DNA of 64,000 nucleotides from Silvibacterium bohemicum. Lineage in GTDB: Bacteria; Acidobacteriota; Terriglobia; Terriglobales; Acidobacteriaceae. Below the pieces are notes generated by a model, which was not told the DNA's origin, did no database searches, and was given only the letters and a program-made list of their open reading frames with translations. Both the position numbers and the translations under genes were made by a program. Shown here one piece after another: positions 44,367-52,486 of the stretch (positions within the stretch are counted from its first letter, which is position 1; every line of letters starts with the position of its first letter). Location of the stretch: contig NZ_LBHJ01000019.1 in assembly GCF_001006305.1 (NCBI RefSeq), positions 1-64,000 on the forward strand. The letters run 5' to 3'.

Positions 44367-44883
44367 CTGGAACTCCTCCAGGCGCGTAAATGACAAAGCC
44401 CAGAGCGACTGTCCAGGCAAGAGCCAATGCGGCAGGAACCCATTTGGCCGAGATTGCTCCCCAGGCTTCGGTCCACCCCAGACCGTGACTGCGGGAGCTG
44501 TTTCCGAGATTCGGAAACTGATCCATTTTCGTGACCCGGCGCAAATGTTCGTCTACCACCGCGCGAGCTTCCCGGAGCTGGTTGGCCACGGCAATGGCCG
44601 CGCGTACGCTCATGGCGGCTAAACCAGCGAGAACGATTCCCAAAATCGGGAACATATATAACAGGACAGATTTGAAAATTGTGTGCATCACGGTGTTGTT
44701 GCATGTGACCACACCTACAAACGCGCCGAACAAAAACGCCTCCGACACTACAAGCCATTCCATGCGATGACCTATGAGGTTCACCTCATGGCCGATTTTC
44801 AATTCGATAAGTTCACCGAGGGAACAGAGATCGGATAATTTGTCGAACCATTGAGGCTCGGCTGGTGGCAAATACGGTCGCAT
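44206..44883 (-). CDS. Membrane protein overlapping the proS 3' end, 225 aa
   Basis: Three hydrophobic segments (near residues 45-60, 70-92 and 160-180). Between the second and third is a helical stretch ([30 protein letters not shown]). The last 54 codons lie opposite the end of proS and give a Pro/Ser-rich tail ([20 protein letters not shown]). AGGA lies 9 nt before ATG 44883. The frame is open up to 45009. The body looks real, while the tail may be an accident of the overlap. Function unknown. Confidence 0.6.
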   Translation of the reverse strand: MRPYLPPAEPQWFDKLSDLCSLGELIELKIGHEVNLIGHRMEWLVVSEAFLFGAFVGVVTCNNTVMHTIFKSVLLYMFPILGIVLAGLAAMSVRAAIAVANQLREARAVVDEHLRRVTKMDQFPNLGNSSRSHGLGWTEAWGAISAKWVPAALALAWTVALGFVIYAPGGVPVTSSLTLQPVPVVVLQFPDPPTTPRPVSPAPPSPPRSSSPHSRGRESRPGRRP

Positions 44884-45023
44884 GCCGGTCTTTCCTTTCG
44901 CTGCGAGCTGTCCGAGCAACACACTACCACCATCATGTGGAAAAGCATCGGGTTTTATCTCGACGGAAATGGAGATTGATAGATTCGAGAGCTTCCCGGA
45001 TGCGCCCACGCGGAGACGCCGAG

Positions 45024-45494
45024 CTACTTCTCTTTGCTAGTGAGTGCAGCCCGCTCCAGTTCCTCAATATTCAGCTTCTTCATCCCCATCATGGCCTGCA
45101 TGGCGGCTGGGTTGCGGGCGTAGTCTCCGATTTTCGATGGGACCACCTGCCAGGAGAGCCCGAATTTATCTTTGAGCCATCCGCATTGGCTTTCCTTGCC
45201 GCCATCGGCGGTTAGTTTCGCCCAGTATTCGTCGATGTCCTTTTGAGAATCGCAGCGCACCACGAAGGAAACGGCTTCGGTGAAGGGGAAGAGTGGGCCG
45301 CCGTTCAGGGCGGTGAACTTCTGGCCGTCGAGCTCGAAGCCGACGACCAGCACGCTGCCATCCTGAGGATTGCGCGTTGCTTCGAAGCGACGGGAGTTGG
45401 GGAAGATGCTGCAGTAGAAATCAGCGGCCTGCTCGGCTTCGCGGTTGAACCACAGAAACGGAGTCACGCGAGGATAGCTTTCGAATATGCCCAT
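45024..45494 (-). CDS. PhnB-like VOC-family protein
   Basis: A 156-aa glyoxalase-fold protein of the PhnB / 3-demethylubiquinone-type subfamily. It has RVTPFLWFNREAEQAADFYCSIFP, GQKFTALNGGPLFPFTEAVSFVV, DEYWAKLTADGGKESQCGWLKDKFGLSWQVVP. Function of most members is unknown. GAGGAG lies 6 nt before the ATG, which settles the start at 45494 even though the frame is open further upstream. Confidence 0.92.
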   Translation of the reverse strand: MGIFESYPRVTPFLWFNREAEQAADFYCSIFPNSRRFEATRNPQDGSVLVVGFELDGQKFTALNGGPLFPFTEAVSFVVRCDSQKDIDEYWAKLTADGGKESQCGWLKDKFGLSWQVVPSKIGDYARNPAAMQAMMGMKKLNIEELERAALTSKEK

Positions 45495-45777
45495 AAATAT
45501 CTCCTCGGGCGACATTCTAGACGCAAAGACTTGGGGAAGGAACACATTCCCTGTTCCACAGCGCGGCTCCCCGAGCCTACCCGCCGCGGAACATCGGAAG
45601 GGCATTTCTCGTATTCGCAATTTTCGGCATTGCGGTTGCACTGCATTCTGCATCCGAACGTCATACATGCATGCGCGTCCGATATCACTGCAATTTCTTG
45701 CTACCTGGAGATTTACGGAGCCGCAGGGTCAAGCCAGTTTGGTCTGGAATCGATAGAATGTTGAAAGAGAATCCCGT

Positions 45778-48420
45778 TTGGCTGTAAAAATCAAACTCGC
45801 CGGGCCGATTTCGCGATCCGCTGCTATGCAGTCCCTTTTCACGCGGAAGGTCCTTCTCGTCGCGGGCGCGGCGGTGGCATTCTGCTTCCTCGTCTTCGCC
45901 TCGATCTTCGGCTTCTTCTACTTTAAATATCAGCACATCGTGGATGACCGGCTGGAGAAGCCGCTCTTCGCCAATACCGCGAAAATTTATGCCGCTCCCA
46001 CGGAGCTTCGGCCCGGGCAGAAGTACACGGTGCGCTTCATTGCGCAGCAGCTTCGCGATGCCGGCTACTCGATTGACGGCGAGGGCAAGGCTTCTTCGCT
46101 AGGCACCTACTCCGCGGGCGCGGAGAGCATCACGATCCATCCCGGGCCGCAATCGTTTCATGCTCCGGACGCAGCGACGGTGACCTTCGACAAGGGCGCG
46201 ATCAGCCAGATCACCGGCACCAACGGACAGCAGCTGGAAGCCTATGAGCTGGAGCCGCTGCTGGTAACCGATCTCTCCGACCAGAGCCGCACGAAGCGGC
46301 GGCTGGTGACTTACGACGAGCTGCCGAAGACCGTGGTGCAGGCGGTGACCTCGATCGAGGACCGGCGTTTCTTTGAACACGGCGGAGTGGACTACTACAG
46401 CATTGTGGGCTGGACCTGGCACGATCTGCGCGGCGACCGCCGATATTCGGGCGGCGCGTCGACGCTGACCATGCAGCTGGCGAAGATGTTCTTCCTCACG
46501 CCGGAGCGCACGTTCAAACGCAAATTTCTGCAGATCGTCATCACCTTCCAGCTGGAACACCGCTTCTCGAAGCAGAAGATCTTCGAGATCTATGCGAACC
46601 AGGTGCCGCTGGGACAGCGCGGCAGCTTCTCCATCAACGGCTTCGGCGAGGCCGCGCAGGCTTATTTCGGCAAAGACGTGCGGCAGTTGAATCTGCCCGA
46701 GTGCGCGCTGCTGGCGGGGCTGATCCAGAGCCCGAGCCGCTTGAATCCCTACCGCCACGTGGAGCGCGCGACGATCCGGCGCAACGTGGTGCTGGATGCG
46801 ATGGTGGAGACGGGCTCGATCACCAAGGAACAGGCGGAAGAAGCGAAGGCCACGCCGGTCAAGCTGGCTCCGGGCGCGGTGGATGCGGGCGAAGCGCCGT
46901 ACTTCGTGGATCTGGTGCGCGAGCAGCTGGCGCAGCGGCTGGGCGACAGCGACTACAACCAGGAGGGACTGAGGATTTATACCTCGCTCGATCCTGACTT
47001 GCAGCGGGCGGCGACGGAAGCGGTTGCCGAGCAGATGAAGAACGTCGATGTGCAGGTGGAACGGCTGCACGCGCGGCGGGTGAAGGCCGGCGACGATACG
47101 CCTATCGTTTATCCGCAGGTGTCTTTGATTGCGCTGAATCCGCATACAGGAGAGGTGCTGGCGCTGGTGGGTGGCCGGGATTACGGCGCGAGCCAGTTCA
47201 ATCATGCGGTGTCGCATCGTCCCACGGGCTCCATCTTCAAGCCGTTCGTGTATGCTGCGGCATTCAACACCAGCCTGGCCGGGGCACAGCTTACCAATTC
47301 CGATGGAGCCAGCGCCACCTTCACGCCGGTCACGATTCTGAACGATGAGCAGACTACCTTTACCTTTGCCGGCAACCAGACCTATTCCCCAAAAGATTTC
47401 GAGGGCAAATATTTTGGCCAGGTGACGGCGCGCGAGGCGCTGGAGCGGTCGCTAAACAACGCGACGATCTCGCTGGCGGAGATGGTGGGCTACAACAACG
47501 TCGCCTCGCTGGCTCGCGAGGCGGGCATCACCTCGGCGCGAGGAACACCGGCGATGGCCATCGGCGCGTATGATGCGACTCCGCTGCAGATGGCGGGCGC
47601 TTACACGGTGTTCGCTAACAACGGAGTGAAGATCGATCCCTGGATGGTGTCGTCGGTGCGCAGCCCGAATGGCGATCCGATATCGGATTACACGCCGGCC
47701 ACCAAGCCGGTGCTCGATCCGCGAGCTGCCTTTCTAACTACCGCTCTGATGGAGGACGTGATCAACCACGGCACGGCGGAAGTGGTGCGCGCGGCGGGCT
47801 TCCGGGCTCCGGCCGCAGGCAAGACGGGAACCTCGCATGACGCGTGGTTCGCCGGTTTCACCAGCAACCTGATCTGCATCGTCTGGGTGGGCAACGACGA
47901 CTATACCGACATCAAGATTGAAGGCGCGCATGCCGCGGCTCCCATCTGGGCAGCCTTCATGAAGAAGGCAGTCGAGTTGCCGCAGTATTCCGACACGAAG
48001 GATTTCGTTCCGCCCGAGGGCTTGGTGCAGGTGAAGCTGGATAAGGCAACGAATCTGCTGGCCGACGCGAGCTGCACCGAGGACTACACTGCGACCTTCC
48101 TCGAAGGCACACAGCCGACCGACACATGCGACCACGCCAGTGGAGATCAGCGGAATATTTTCCAGCGGATCTTTGGGCTAGGTGAGAAGCCGGCCAACCC
48201 GGGCCCGGTTCCGGGAGGCGCAGCAGCTAGCGCGCCCACATCGCAGCCTCCGGCTGCGGCTACTCCTGCAACGCCGCAACAGCCGGCTCAGTCCGTGCTT
48301 CAGCAGGAGTACCAGAAAGAGAAGAAGCGCGGATTCTTCAGCCGGATCTTTGGCGGCAAGAAGGATAAGCAGGACCCGGATGAAACCCAGCAGCCGCAGC
48401 CCCAGGCGCAGCCGCAGTAG
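45778..48420 (+). CDS. Class A penicillin-binding protein (PBP1b-like)
   Basis: This enzyme polymerises and cross-links peptidoglycan. It has one membrane segment (about residues 22-45), a UB2H-like domain (about 60-150), a GT51 domain with catalytic Glu in SIEDRRFFEHGG (about residue 194) and GGASTLTMQLAKM, and a transpeptidase domain with the active-site SIFK (about 485), SLNNA and KTGTS (about 681). A Pro/Gln/Ala-rich tail ends with a basic GFFSRIFGGKKDK segment. The start is a TTG at 45778 with AAAGAGA upstream; ATG 45826 lacks one. Confidence 0.94.
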   Translation: MAVKIKLAGPISRSAAMQSLFTRKVLLVAGAAVAFCFLVFASIFGFFYFKYQHIVDDRLEKPLFANTAKIYAAPTELRPGQKYTVRFIAQQLRDAGYSIDGEGKASSLGTYSAGAESITIHPGPQSFHAPDAATVTFDKGAISQITGTNGQQLEAYELEPLLVTDLSDQSRTKRRLVTYDELPKTVVQAVTSIEDRRFFEHGGVDYYSIVGWTWHDLRGDRRYSGGASTLTMQLAKMFFLTPERTFKRKFLQIVITFQLEHRFSKQKIFEIYANQVPLGQRGSFSINGFGEAAQAYFGKDVRQLNLPECALLAGLIQSPSRLNPYRHVERATIRRNVVLDAMVETGSITKEQAEEAKATPVKLAPGAVDAGEAPYFVDLVREQLAQRLGDSDYNQEGLRIYTSLDPDLQRAATEAVAEQMKNVDVQVERLHARRVKAGDDTPIVYPQVSLIALNPHTGEVLALVGGRDYGASQFNHAVSHRPTGSIFKPFVYAAAFNTSLAGAQLTNSDGASATFTPVTILNDEQTTFTFAGNQTYSPKDFEGKYFGQVTAREALERSLNNATISLAEMVGYNNVASLAREAGITSARGTPAMAIGAYDATPLQMAGAYTVFANNGVKIDPWMVSSVRSPNGDPISDYTPATKPVLDPRAAFLTTALMEDVINHGTAEVVRAAGFRAPAAGKTGTSHDAWFAGFTSNLICIVWVGNDDYTDIKIEGAHAAAPIWAAFMKKAVELPQYSDTKDFVPPEGLVQVKLDKATNLLADASCTEDYTATFLEGTQPTDTCDHASGDQRNIFQRIFGLGEKPANPGPVPGGAAASAPTSQPPAAATPATPQQPAQSVLQQEYQKEKKRGFFSRIFGGKKDKQDPDETQQPQPQAQPQ

Positions 48421-48497
48421 CAGATATCGACGCGAGCGGTGTTGTGAAGGCCTACCTCTCTAGAGCGAGACATGGGGCGTTCGGCATGGGTGCTTAC

Positions 48498-48902
48498 TTA
48501 TAAGATGGCGTCGACAAATTCGCGGGCTGTCACTACGCGCGTGTTGAACCACACCGCGGGAAAGTGTTTTGAGTTTCCCGTGACAAGGTAATGTACATCG
48601 GCCGCCTGCGCACATGCCAAAAACTTATCGTCATCGGGATCGGAACAGGCTTTCACCCGCTGGCGAGGCTCTACCCACCATCCCTCTTCACGAATCGTTT
48701 GAAGCGCAGCATCGATTTCGCCAGCACTGCGGTTAAAGCGTGGACGCCGGATGACTTCTTCATATTCGGCGAAAATATCGCCGCTCACGCAAAGGAGCAC
48801 GTCAGGCTCAGATATGGCGCTCAGAAATACCTGAGCAGGCGAGCCTCGCGGATTTAACAAGGCAGAAATGACGATATTGGTGTCGAGAACGACCCTAGTC
48901 AT
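48498..48902 (-). CDS. PIN-domain ribonuclease toxin
   Basis: A 134-aa PIN protein of the putative toxin-antitoxin PIN group. MTRVVLDTNIVISALLNPRGSP has Asp7; Glu46-Glu49 and SDPDDDKFL (Asp91-92) supply the other metal ligands. LVTGNSKHF is the usual end motif. PIN toxins cut RNA and are held by their antitoxin. It starts 9 nt after the antitoxin stop and is coupled to it. Confidence 0.9.
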   Translation of the reverse strand: MTRVVLDTNIVISALLNPRGSPAQVFLSAISEPDVLLCVSGDIFAEYEEVIRRPRFNRSAGEIDAALQTIREEGWWVEPRQRVKACSDPDDDKFLACAQAADVHYLVTGNSKHFPAVWFNTRVVTAREFVDAIL

Positions 48903-48911
48903 TGCCTCTTA

Positions 48912-49181
48912 TCATTGTTCCCGGATTATTGCGTCAGGGGGCTGCCCGTCAGCACTGCGCAGTTTTCTTGCAGCATCAATCTCGGCGTCGATTTCATCAG
49001 CGGAGAGTCGATCCAGGCCGAGATATTTGGCGCTTTTCCACGATTTTTGAAGCCACTCGGGGGCAAAGGAGGGCGCAATTGTCCGGATACTGATGGCTTC
49101 ATCCTCAGAGACAGAACGACCGAGAAGATTCTCGACAACGGCCCTCTGATCGGGGGAAAGATCTTTAGCTTTGTGGATCAT
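48912..49181 (-). CDS. Antitoxin partner of the PIN toxin
   Basis: An 89-aa helical, charged protein (MIHKAKDLSPDQRAVVENLLGRSVSEDEAISIRTI...). The second half matches small antitoxin/addiction proteins with RLSADEIDAEIDAARK. No HTH or AbrB motif is obvious. Its assignment rests on size and position: upstream of and coupled to the toxin. The start at ATG 49181 is preferred over a GTG three codons upstream. Confidence 0.8.
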   Translation of the reverse strand: MIHKAKDLSPDQRAVVENLLGRSVSEDEAISIRTIAPSFAPEWLQKSWKSAKYLGLDRLSADEIDAEIDAARKLRSADGQPPDAIIREQ

Positions 49182-49213
49182 GGCTTCCACTCAAACTTGA
49201 TATACCTCTAACA

Positions 49214-49225
49214 CTAAAATTTTAG
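49214..49225. promoter_or_regulatory. Palindrome before the toxin-antitoxin operon
   Basis: CTAAAATTTTAG, a perfect 12-bp palindrome 33 nt before the antitoxin ATG. Toxin-antitoxin operons are often repressed by their own complex at such sites. Operator function is inferred. Confidence 0.35.
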
Positions 49226-49269
49226 GGGATTTGGTGGCATGTTGTCACATAAAAGGCGAAGGGTAGCAG

Positions 49270-50343
49270 TTACTGGCCGGTGTTTGCGTAGTAACCGGTG
49301 CGGTTGCGAATGACGTAAGGTTCGCGGGCTGGCGAGGGCTTGGTGAGGGTCACGTTGATGGCGCGGAACTGCGAATCGGCGATGCGGCGCGTTGGGTAAT
49401 AGCCGATGAGGTATTGGGTGCGGAGGTCCTCCGACACCTTGTGAAAGATCGCCTCAAGGTTGCCACCCTCGGCGTAGTAATACTTGCCGCCGGTCTGTTC
49501 GGAGAGCGTGATCATGGCGTGCTCACCCGCCGTGTCGCGGCCGGCATCGGCCATGATAGGCAGATCGATGATGCTGTAGACCATCACCTCTCCGCGTAAG
49601 GCCTGTTCCAGAGCCTGCGGATAGTCCGTTCCCTTCACCGTGTTTCCGCCATCGGAGATGAGTACGAGAACCTTGCGTCCGCGGCGCGAGGCGAGGCTCT
49701 GCGAGGCCAGATAGATGGCATCGTAGAGAGCGGTTGCCGGGCCGGTGGAAAGATTTTCGAGGCCGGAATCGATGCGATGCATGTTGTTGGTGAAAGACAC
49801 CACCTCGCGCACATCGGAGTTGAAGTCCATCAGGTCCATCTGATCGACCGGGCGCAGCAGGGCGTGGATGAAGTTGTGCGCAGCATTCTTCTCGATGGCC
49901 AGATCCTTGTGCACGCTGCCGCTGGTATCGATGGCCATCACGATGGAGAGCGGCATTCCTGTATCGCGCTCGAAGAATGCGATCTTCTGGGGATGGCCGT
50001 CCTCGGTGATGGCGAAGTCGGTTTGTCCAAGGCCGGGGACGGGCGCTCCATTTGCATCTGTCACAGTGACAAATACATTTACCAGGTGAACATTGACCTG
50101 GATGGGCGGCAGCGGGCTTTGCGCCGGCGGGCCGTAGATGTTGGGCGCGAGCTGGGCCCTTGCAATGGGGACGAGCAAGATCAGACCAATCCAGATTGTG
50201 AGAGTAGCCAAGAAACGCTTCGAGGTCTTTCCCTCCGGGGCTAAAGCCCCACTCTCTTGCGCTTCGGTATGTACGGGCTGAAGCCCGTACCCTTCATGAA
50301 TAGAATTCTCTTTGGCGGGAGACTCCTCGGGCATTCGGCTCAT
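49270..50343 (-). CDS. VWA-domain membrane protein, VWFA-related family
   Basis: The 357-aa protein has a membrane segment or signal (about residues 45-65), an Ig-like opening (NVFVTVTDANGAPVPGLGQTDFAI) and a VWA domain with an intact metal-site motif, MAIDTSGSV, plus VLVLISDGGN. The ATG at 50343 overlaps the stop of moaDE (ATGA), showing translational coupling. The first 45 residues (HEGYGLQPVHTEAQESGALAPEGK) are encoded by two palindromic intergenic-type repeats, so the true leader may be different. Confidence 0.85.
   Translation of the reverse strand: MSRMPEESPAKENSIHEGYGLQPVHTEAQESGALAPEGKTSKRFLATLTIWIGLILLVPIARAQLAPNIYGPPAQSPLPPIQVNVHLVNVFVTVTDANGAPVPGLGQTDFAITEDGHPQKIAFFERDTGMPLSIVMAIDTSGSVHKDLAIEKNAAHNFIHALLRPVDQMDLMDFNSDVREVVSFTNNMHRIDSGLENLSTGPATALYDAIYLASQSLASRRGRKVLVLISDGGNTVKGTDYPQALEQALRGEVMVYSIIDLPIMADAGRDTAGEHAMITLSEQTGGKYYYAEGGNLEAIFHKVSEDLRTQYLIGYYPTRRIADSQFRAINVTLTKPSPAREPYVIRNRTGYYANTGQ
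50237..50290. repeat. Two palindromes within the VWA gene 5' end
   Basis: GGGGCT-AA-AGCCCC (50237-50250) and GTACGGGCT-GA-AGCCCGTAC (50271-50290). Both have the GGGCTnnAGCCC core of an intergenic palindrome family. They are translated in frame as the N-terminal tail of the VWA protein if the coupled start is used. Confidence 0.8.
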
Positions 50344-51068
50344 AGCCTGGGCTCCGGCTGGCTCAGAATTTCTGCAGGGAAAGGCTCGCCATCGGCCCAT
50401 ACTGCTCCATCTTCGAAGTGTTCCTTCTTCCAGATGGGGACTGTTTTCTTCAGGGTGTCGATAAGCCAGCGGCAGGCGTCGAAGGCGGCTCCGCGATGGG
50501 CCGAGGCGACGGCGATCAGCACGCTGGTTTCTCCGATCTCCAGCTTGCCGAGGCGATGGACGACGGCTACCTGGCGGACCTTGAACTCGGCGATGGACTT
50601 CGTTGCAAGCTCCTGCATCTGCTTCAACGCCATCTCTTCATAGGCCTGGTAGTCCAGAAAGAGGGTTCTACGGCCATGCGTATTGTTGCGGACGATGCCG
50701 TCGAAGATGGTCACGGCTCCGTCGGATCCATCTTTCAAGAGGCGGACGATCTGCTGGGTGTCGATGGGATCACGGGTGAGGTGGACGATATTGCCCACGG
50801 CAACGCTGGAGGAGCCTCCGCTCACCGGCGGCAGTAGAGCGACCTCGTCGCCTTCCCGGAGAACGTGGGCCGCGGCGGTATATTCGCGGTTCACGGCGAC
50901 GGCACAGGAAGCCCAGAGCTGATCGTGCCCGGCAAGCGACTGGCGGCAGGTTTGAAGCAGGTCGGCAACGGTTGCGCCCGTGGGGAGTTCGAGTTCGCCG
51001 TCTTTCCGGGAAACCAGGTCGGGGATCAAGTCTCGGAGAATGCCAAAGAGGAGGAGTTTGATGCGCAT
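50340..51068 (-). CDS. Molybdopterin synthase MoaD-MoaE fusion
   Basis: Molybdopterin synthase adds the dithiolene sulfurs to precursor Z (cPMP). MoaD (residues 1-85, ubiquitin-like, ending LLPPVSGG) is fused to MoaE (residues 86-242, with VHLTRDPID, FDGIVRNNTHGR, VVHRLGKLEIGE, KTVPIWKKEHFEDG). The MoaD Gly-Gly must be a free C-terminus to be thiocarboxylated. M. tuberculosis MoaX is a similar fusion that is cleaved after this point, so cleavage is expected here. It is coupled to the downstream VWA gene. No other Moco genes are in the window. Confidence 0.95.
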   Translation of the reverse strand: MRIKLLLFGILRDLIPDLVSRKDGELELPTGATVADLLQTCRQSLAGHDQLWASCAVAVNREYTAAAHVLREGDEVALLPPVSGGSSSVAVGNIVHLTRDPIDTQQIVRLLKDGSDGAVTIFDGIVRNNTHGRRTLFLDYQAYEEMALKQMQELATKSIAEFKVRQVAVVHRLGKLEIGETSVLIAVASAHRGAAFDACRWLIDTLKKTVPIWKKEHFEDGAVWADGEPFPAEILSQPEPRL

Positions 51069-51385
51069 GCTTCTTTCAGAATACTGATGCTTAGACGGGA
51101 GCCTGATCGTTCGGGCGCCATTTGCATTTTGCTGCCACGATCAAAGGATCGGCAAGTGGATTCCGATTCTTGAGAGGCGCCCCGTACCCTCCTGCGTTGG
51201 GTCGAGTATCAGGTCTTGTAGATTCTCTTCTCAACCCAACCGAAATTTTCCCAGAAACGAAGCTAGGGCCTGTTCATGCCATTGGGACGAATGGCGTTAA
51301 CAGGCCCTGCTTCCAAGTCAATTTTCGATCTCGTCAATACATCATCCAGATCGGACGACCCTGTATCCTCGCTTGTGGCCAGCTC
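51069..51385. other. 317-bp spacer between the DUF4097-like gene and moaDE
   Basis: It holds the long hairpin at 51259-51313 and about 190 nt of moaDE leader. I looked for a molybdenum cofactor riboswitch core in this leader and did not recognise one. No gene is seen. Confidence 0.5.
51259..51313. repeat. Long imperfect hairpin, 55 nt
   Basis: Arms GAAGC-TA-GGGCCTGTT and AACAGGCCC-T-GCTTC, then a 3x3 internal loop and an inner stem GCCATT / AATGGC with a 6-nt loop. There is no T run. It lies 73 nt beyond the DUF4097-like gene stop and about 190 nt before moaDE on the same strand. Confidence 0.8.
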
Positions 51386-52258
51386 CTAGAGCTGATCGAT
51401 CTTCACGCTGCCATCGCTGGTGTGGATGGTGAGCGGCACACCGCCTCCGTTCAGGTGGCCGTGGAGTTCGCGGCCGTCACCGCTGCTGCTGTGGTAGTGG
51501 TCCATGGTGAGGGGGAGGGCGCAATCGACATGTCCATCGCTGGTGTGCACGTTGAGATCGGCGGCGAAAGCTTGCGGGAGGTGGAGCGCTACTCCACCGT
51601 CTGACGATTGAATGCTCGATGGCTCAGTGAGCTTCGTGCCGTTGCGAAGACTGACGTCGAGCCGGCCGTCACTGGTATGCAGGGTAACGGCGTGGAAGAC
51701 ACCATCGACAGTGAGATTGCCGTCGCTGGTGCGGGCATCGATCGCGCCGGATGCGTTCGCGATGTTGACCTGGCCATCACCCGATTTCACGCGCAGGTTG
51801 CCCGATAAGTGATCGAGCGTCACGTTGCCGTCGCCAGAGGTCAGACCGATCTCGCCCTGTAGATCAGAGAGATGGACATTTCCGTCAGCGGTCTTCGCCT
51901 CCAAGGCGAGATCGGCAGGAGTTTCGACAGTGACGCGAGTTTGCGTCTTGCGCCAGACGATGTGGACGCCGGGATGCTGGATTTCCTTGAAGAGAAAGTG
52001 GACCTGGTCGCCGCTCTGGCTCACATCGAGGCGATAGTCGCTCAGCTTTTTCCCCTCCAATTCAACGTGGATACGAATCTCGCGACAGGCTCCGCAGGAG
52101 CGGATATCGACGCTGGCATCGGAGGTCTCGAAATTGAGCGTGGGTCTGCCGATAACTGCGTAGGTCTTCGACCAGGAGTGTTCGGAATCCTGTGCCTGGG
52201 CGCTTAAAGTTGTCACTGCAGCGAGCCCCAGGGCGGCGAGAGCGATTTTCATCTTCAT
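51386..52258 (-). CDS. Secreted DUF4097-like beta-solenoid protein
   Basis: A 290-aa protein with a signal peptide (KMKIALAALGLAAVTTLSAQA). A series of short beta repeats follows, each with an S/T-(S/A)-D/G-G-x-V pattern: ADGNVHLSD, GDGNVTLDH, GDGQVNIAN, SDGNLTVDG, SDGRLDVSL, SDGHVDCAL, SDGSVKID. Such repeats form a parallel beta structure in DUF4097 and related putative adhesin-like proteins. The start is placed at the double Met (52258). Function unknown. Confidence 0.88.
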   Translation of the reverse strand: MKMKIALAALGLAAVTTLSAQAQDSEHSWSKTYAVIGRPTLNFETSDASVDIRSCGACREIRIHVELEGKKLSDYRLDVSQSGDQVHFLFKEIQHPGVHIVWRKTQTRVTVETPADLALEAKTADGNVHLSDLQGEIGLTSGDGNVTLDHLSGNLRVKSGDGQVNIANASGAIDARTSDGNLTVDGVFHAVTLHTSDGRLDVSLRNGTKLTEPSSIQSSDGGVALHLPQAFAADLNVHTSDGHVDCALPLTMDHYHSSSGDGRELHGHLNGGGVPLTIHTSDGSVKIDQL

Positions 52259-52486
52259 GCCAGGCAGATACGGGAGCCGGGCGGCAGCGGTTCCCTCAAT
52301 CGAAAAGCAGTCGCAAAAAAAAAAGGCGTCAGCGGCAACTTTGCCGAGATGAACTGGGTTTCGGATGACGAATGTCACGGCCGCATCAGCTGGAAGACGC
52401 TAAAATTTCGTGGACCCGCTTCGATAGGGTGGTCCGGAGTTATGACTGTCCGGACTTCATGGCCATTCGGACTTTAGGAGGAATTC

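Noticed and set aside
51069-51258. A molybdenum cofactor riboswitch before moaDE
   Set aside because: I could not recognise the conserved core by eye; a covariance search would be needed to settle it.
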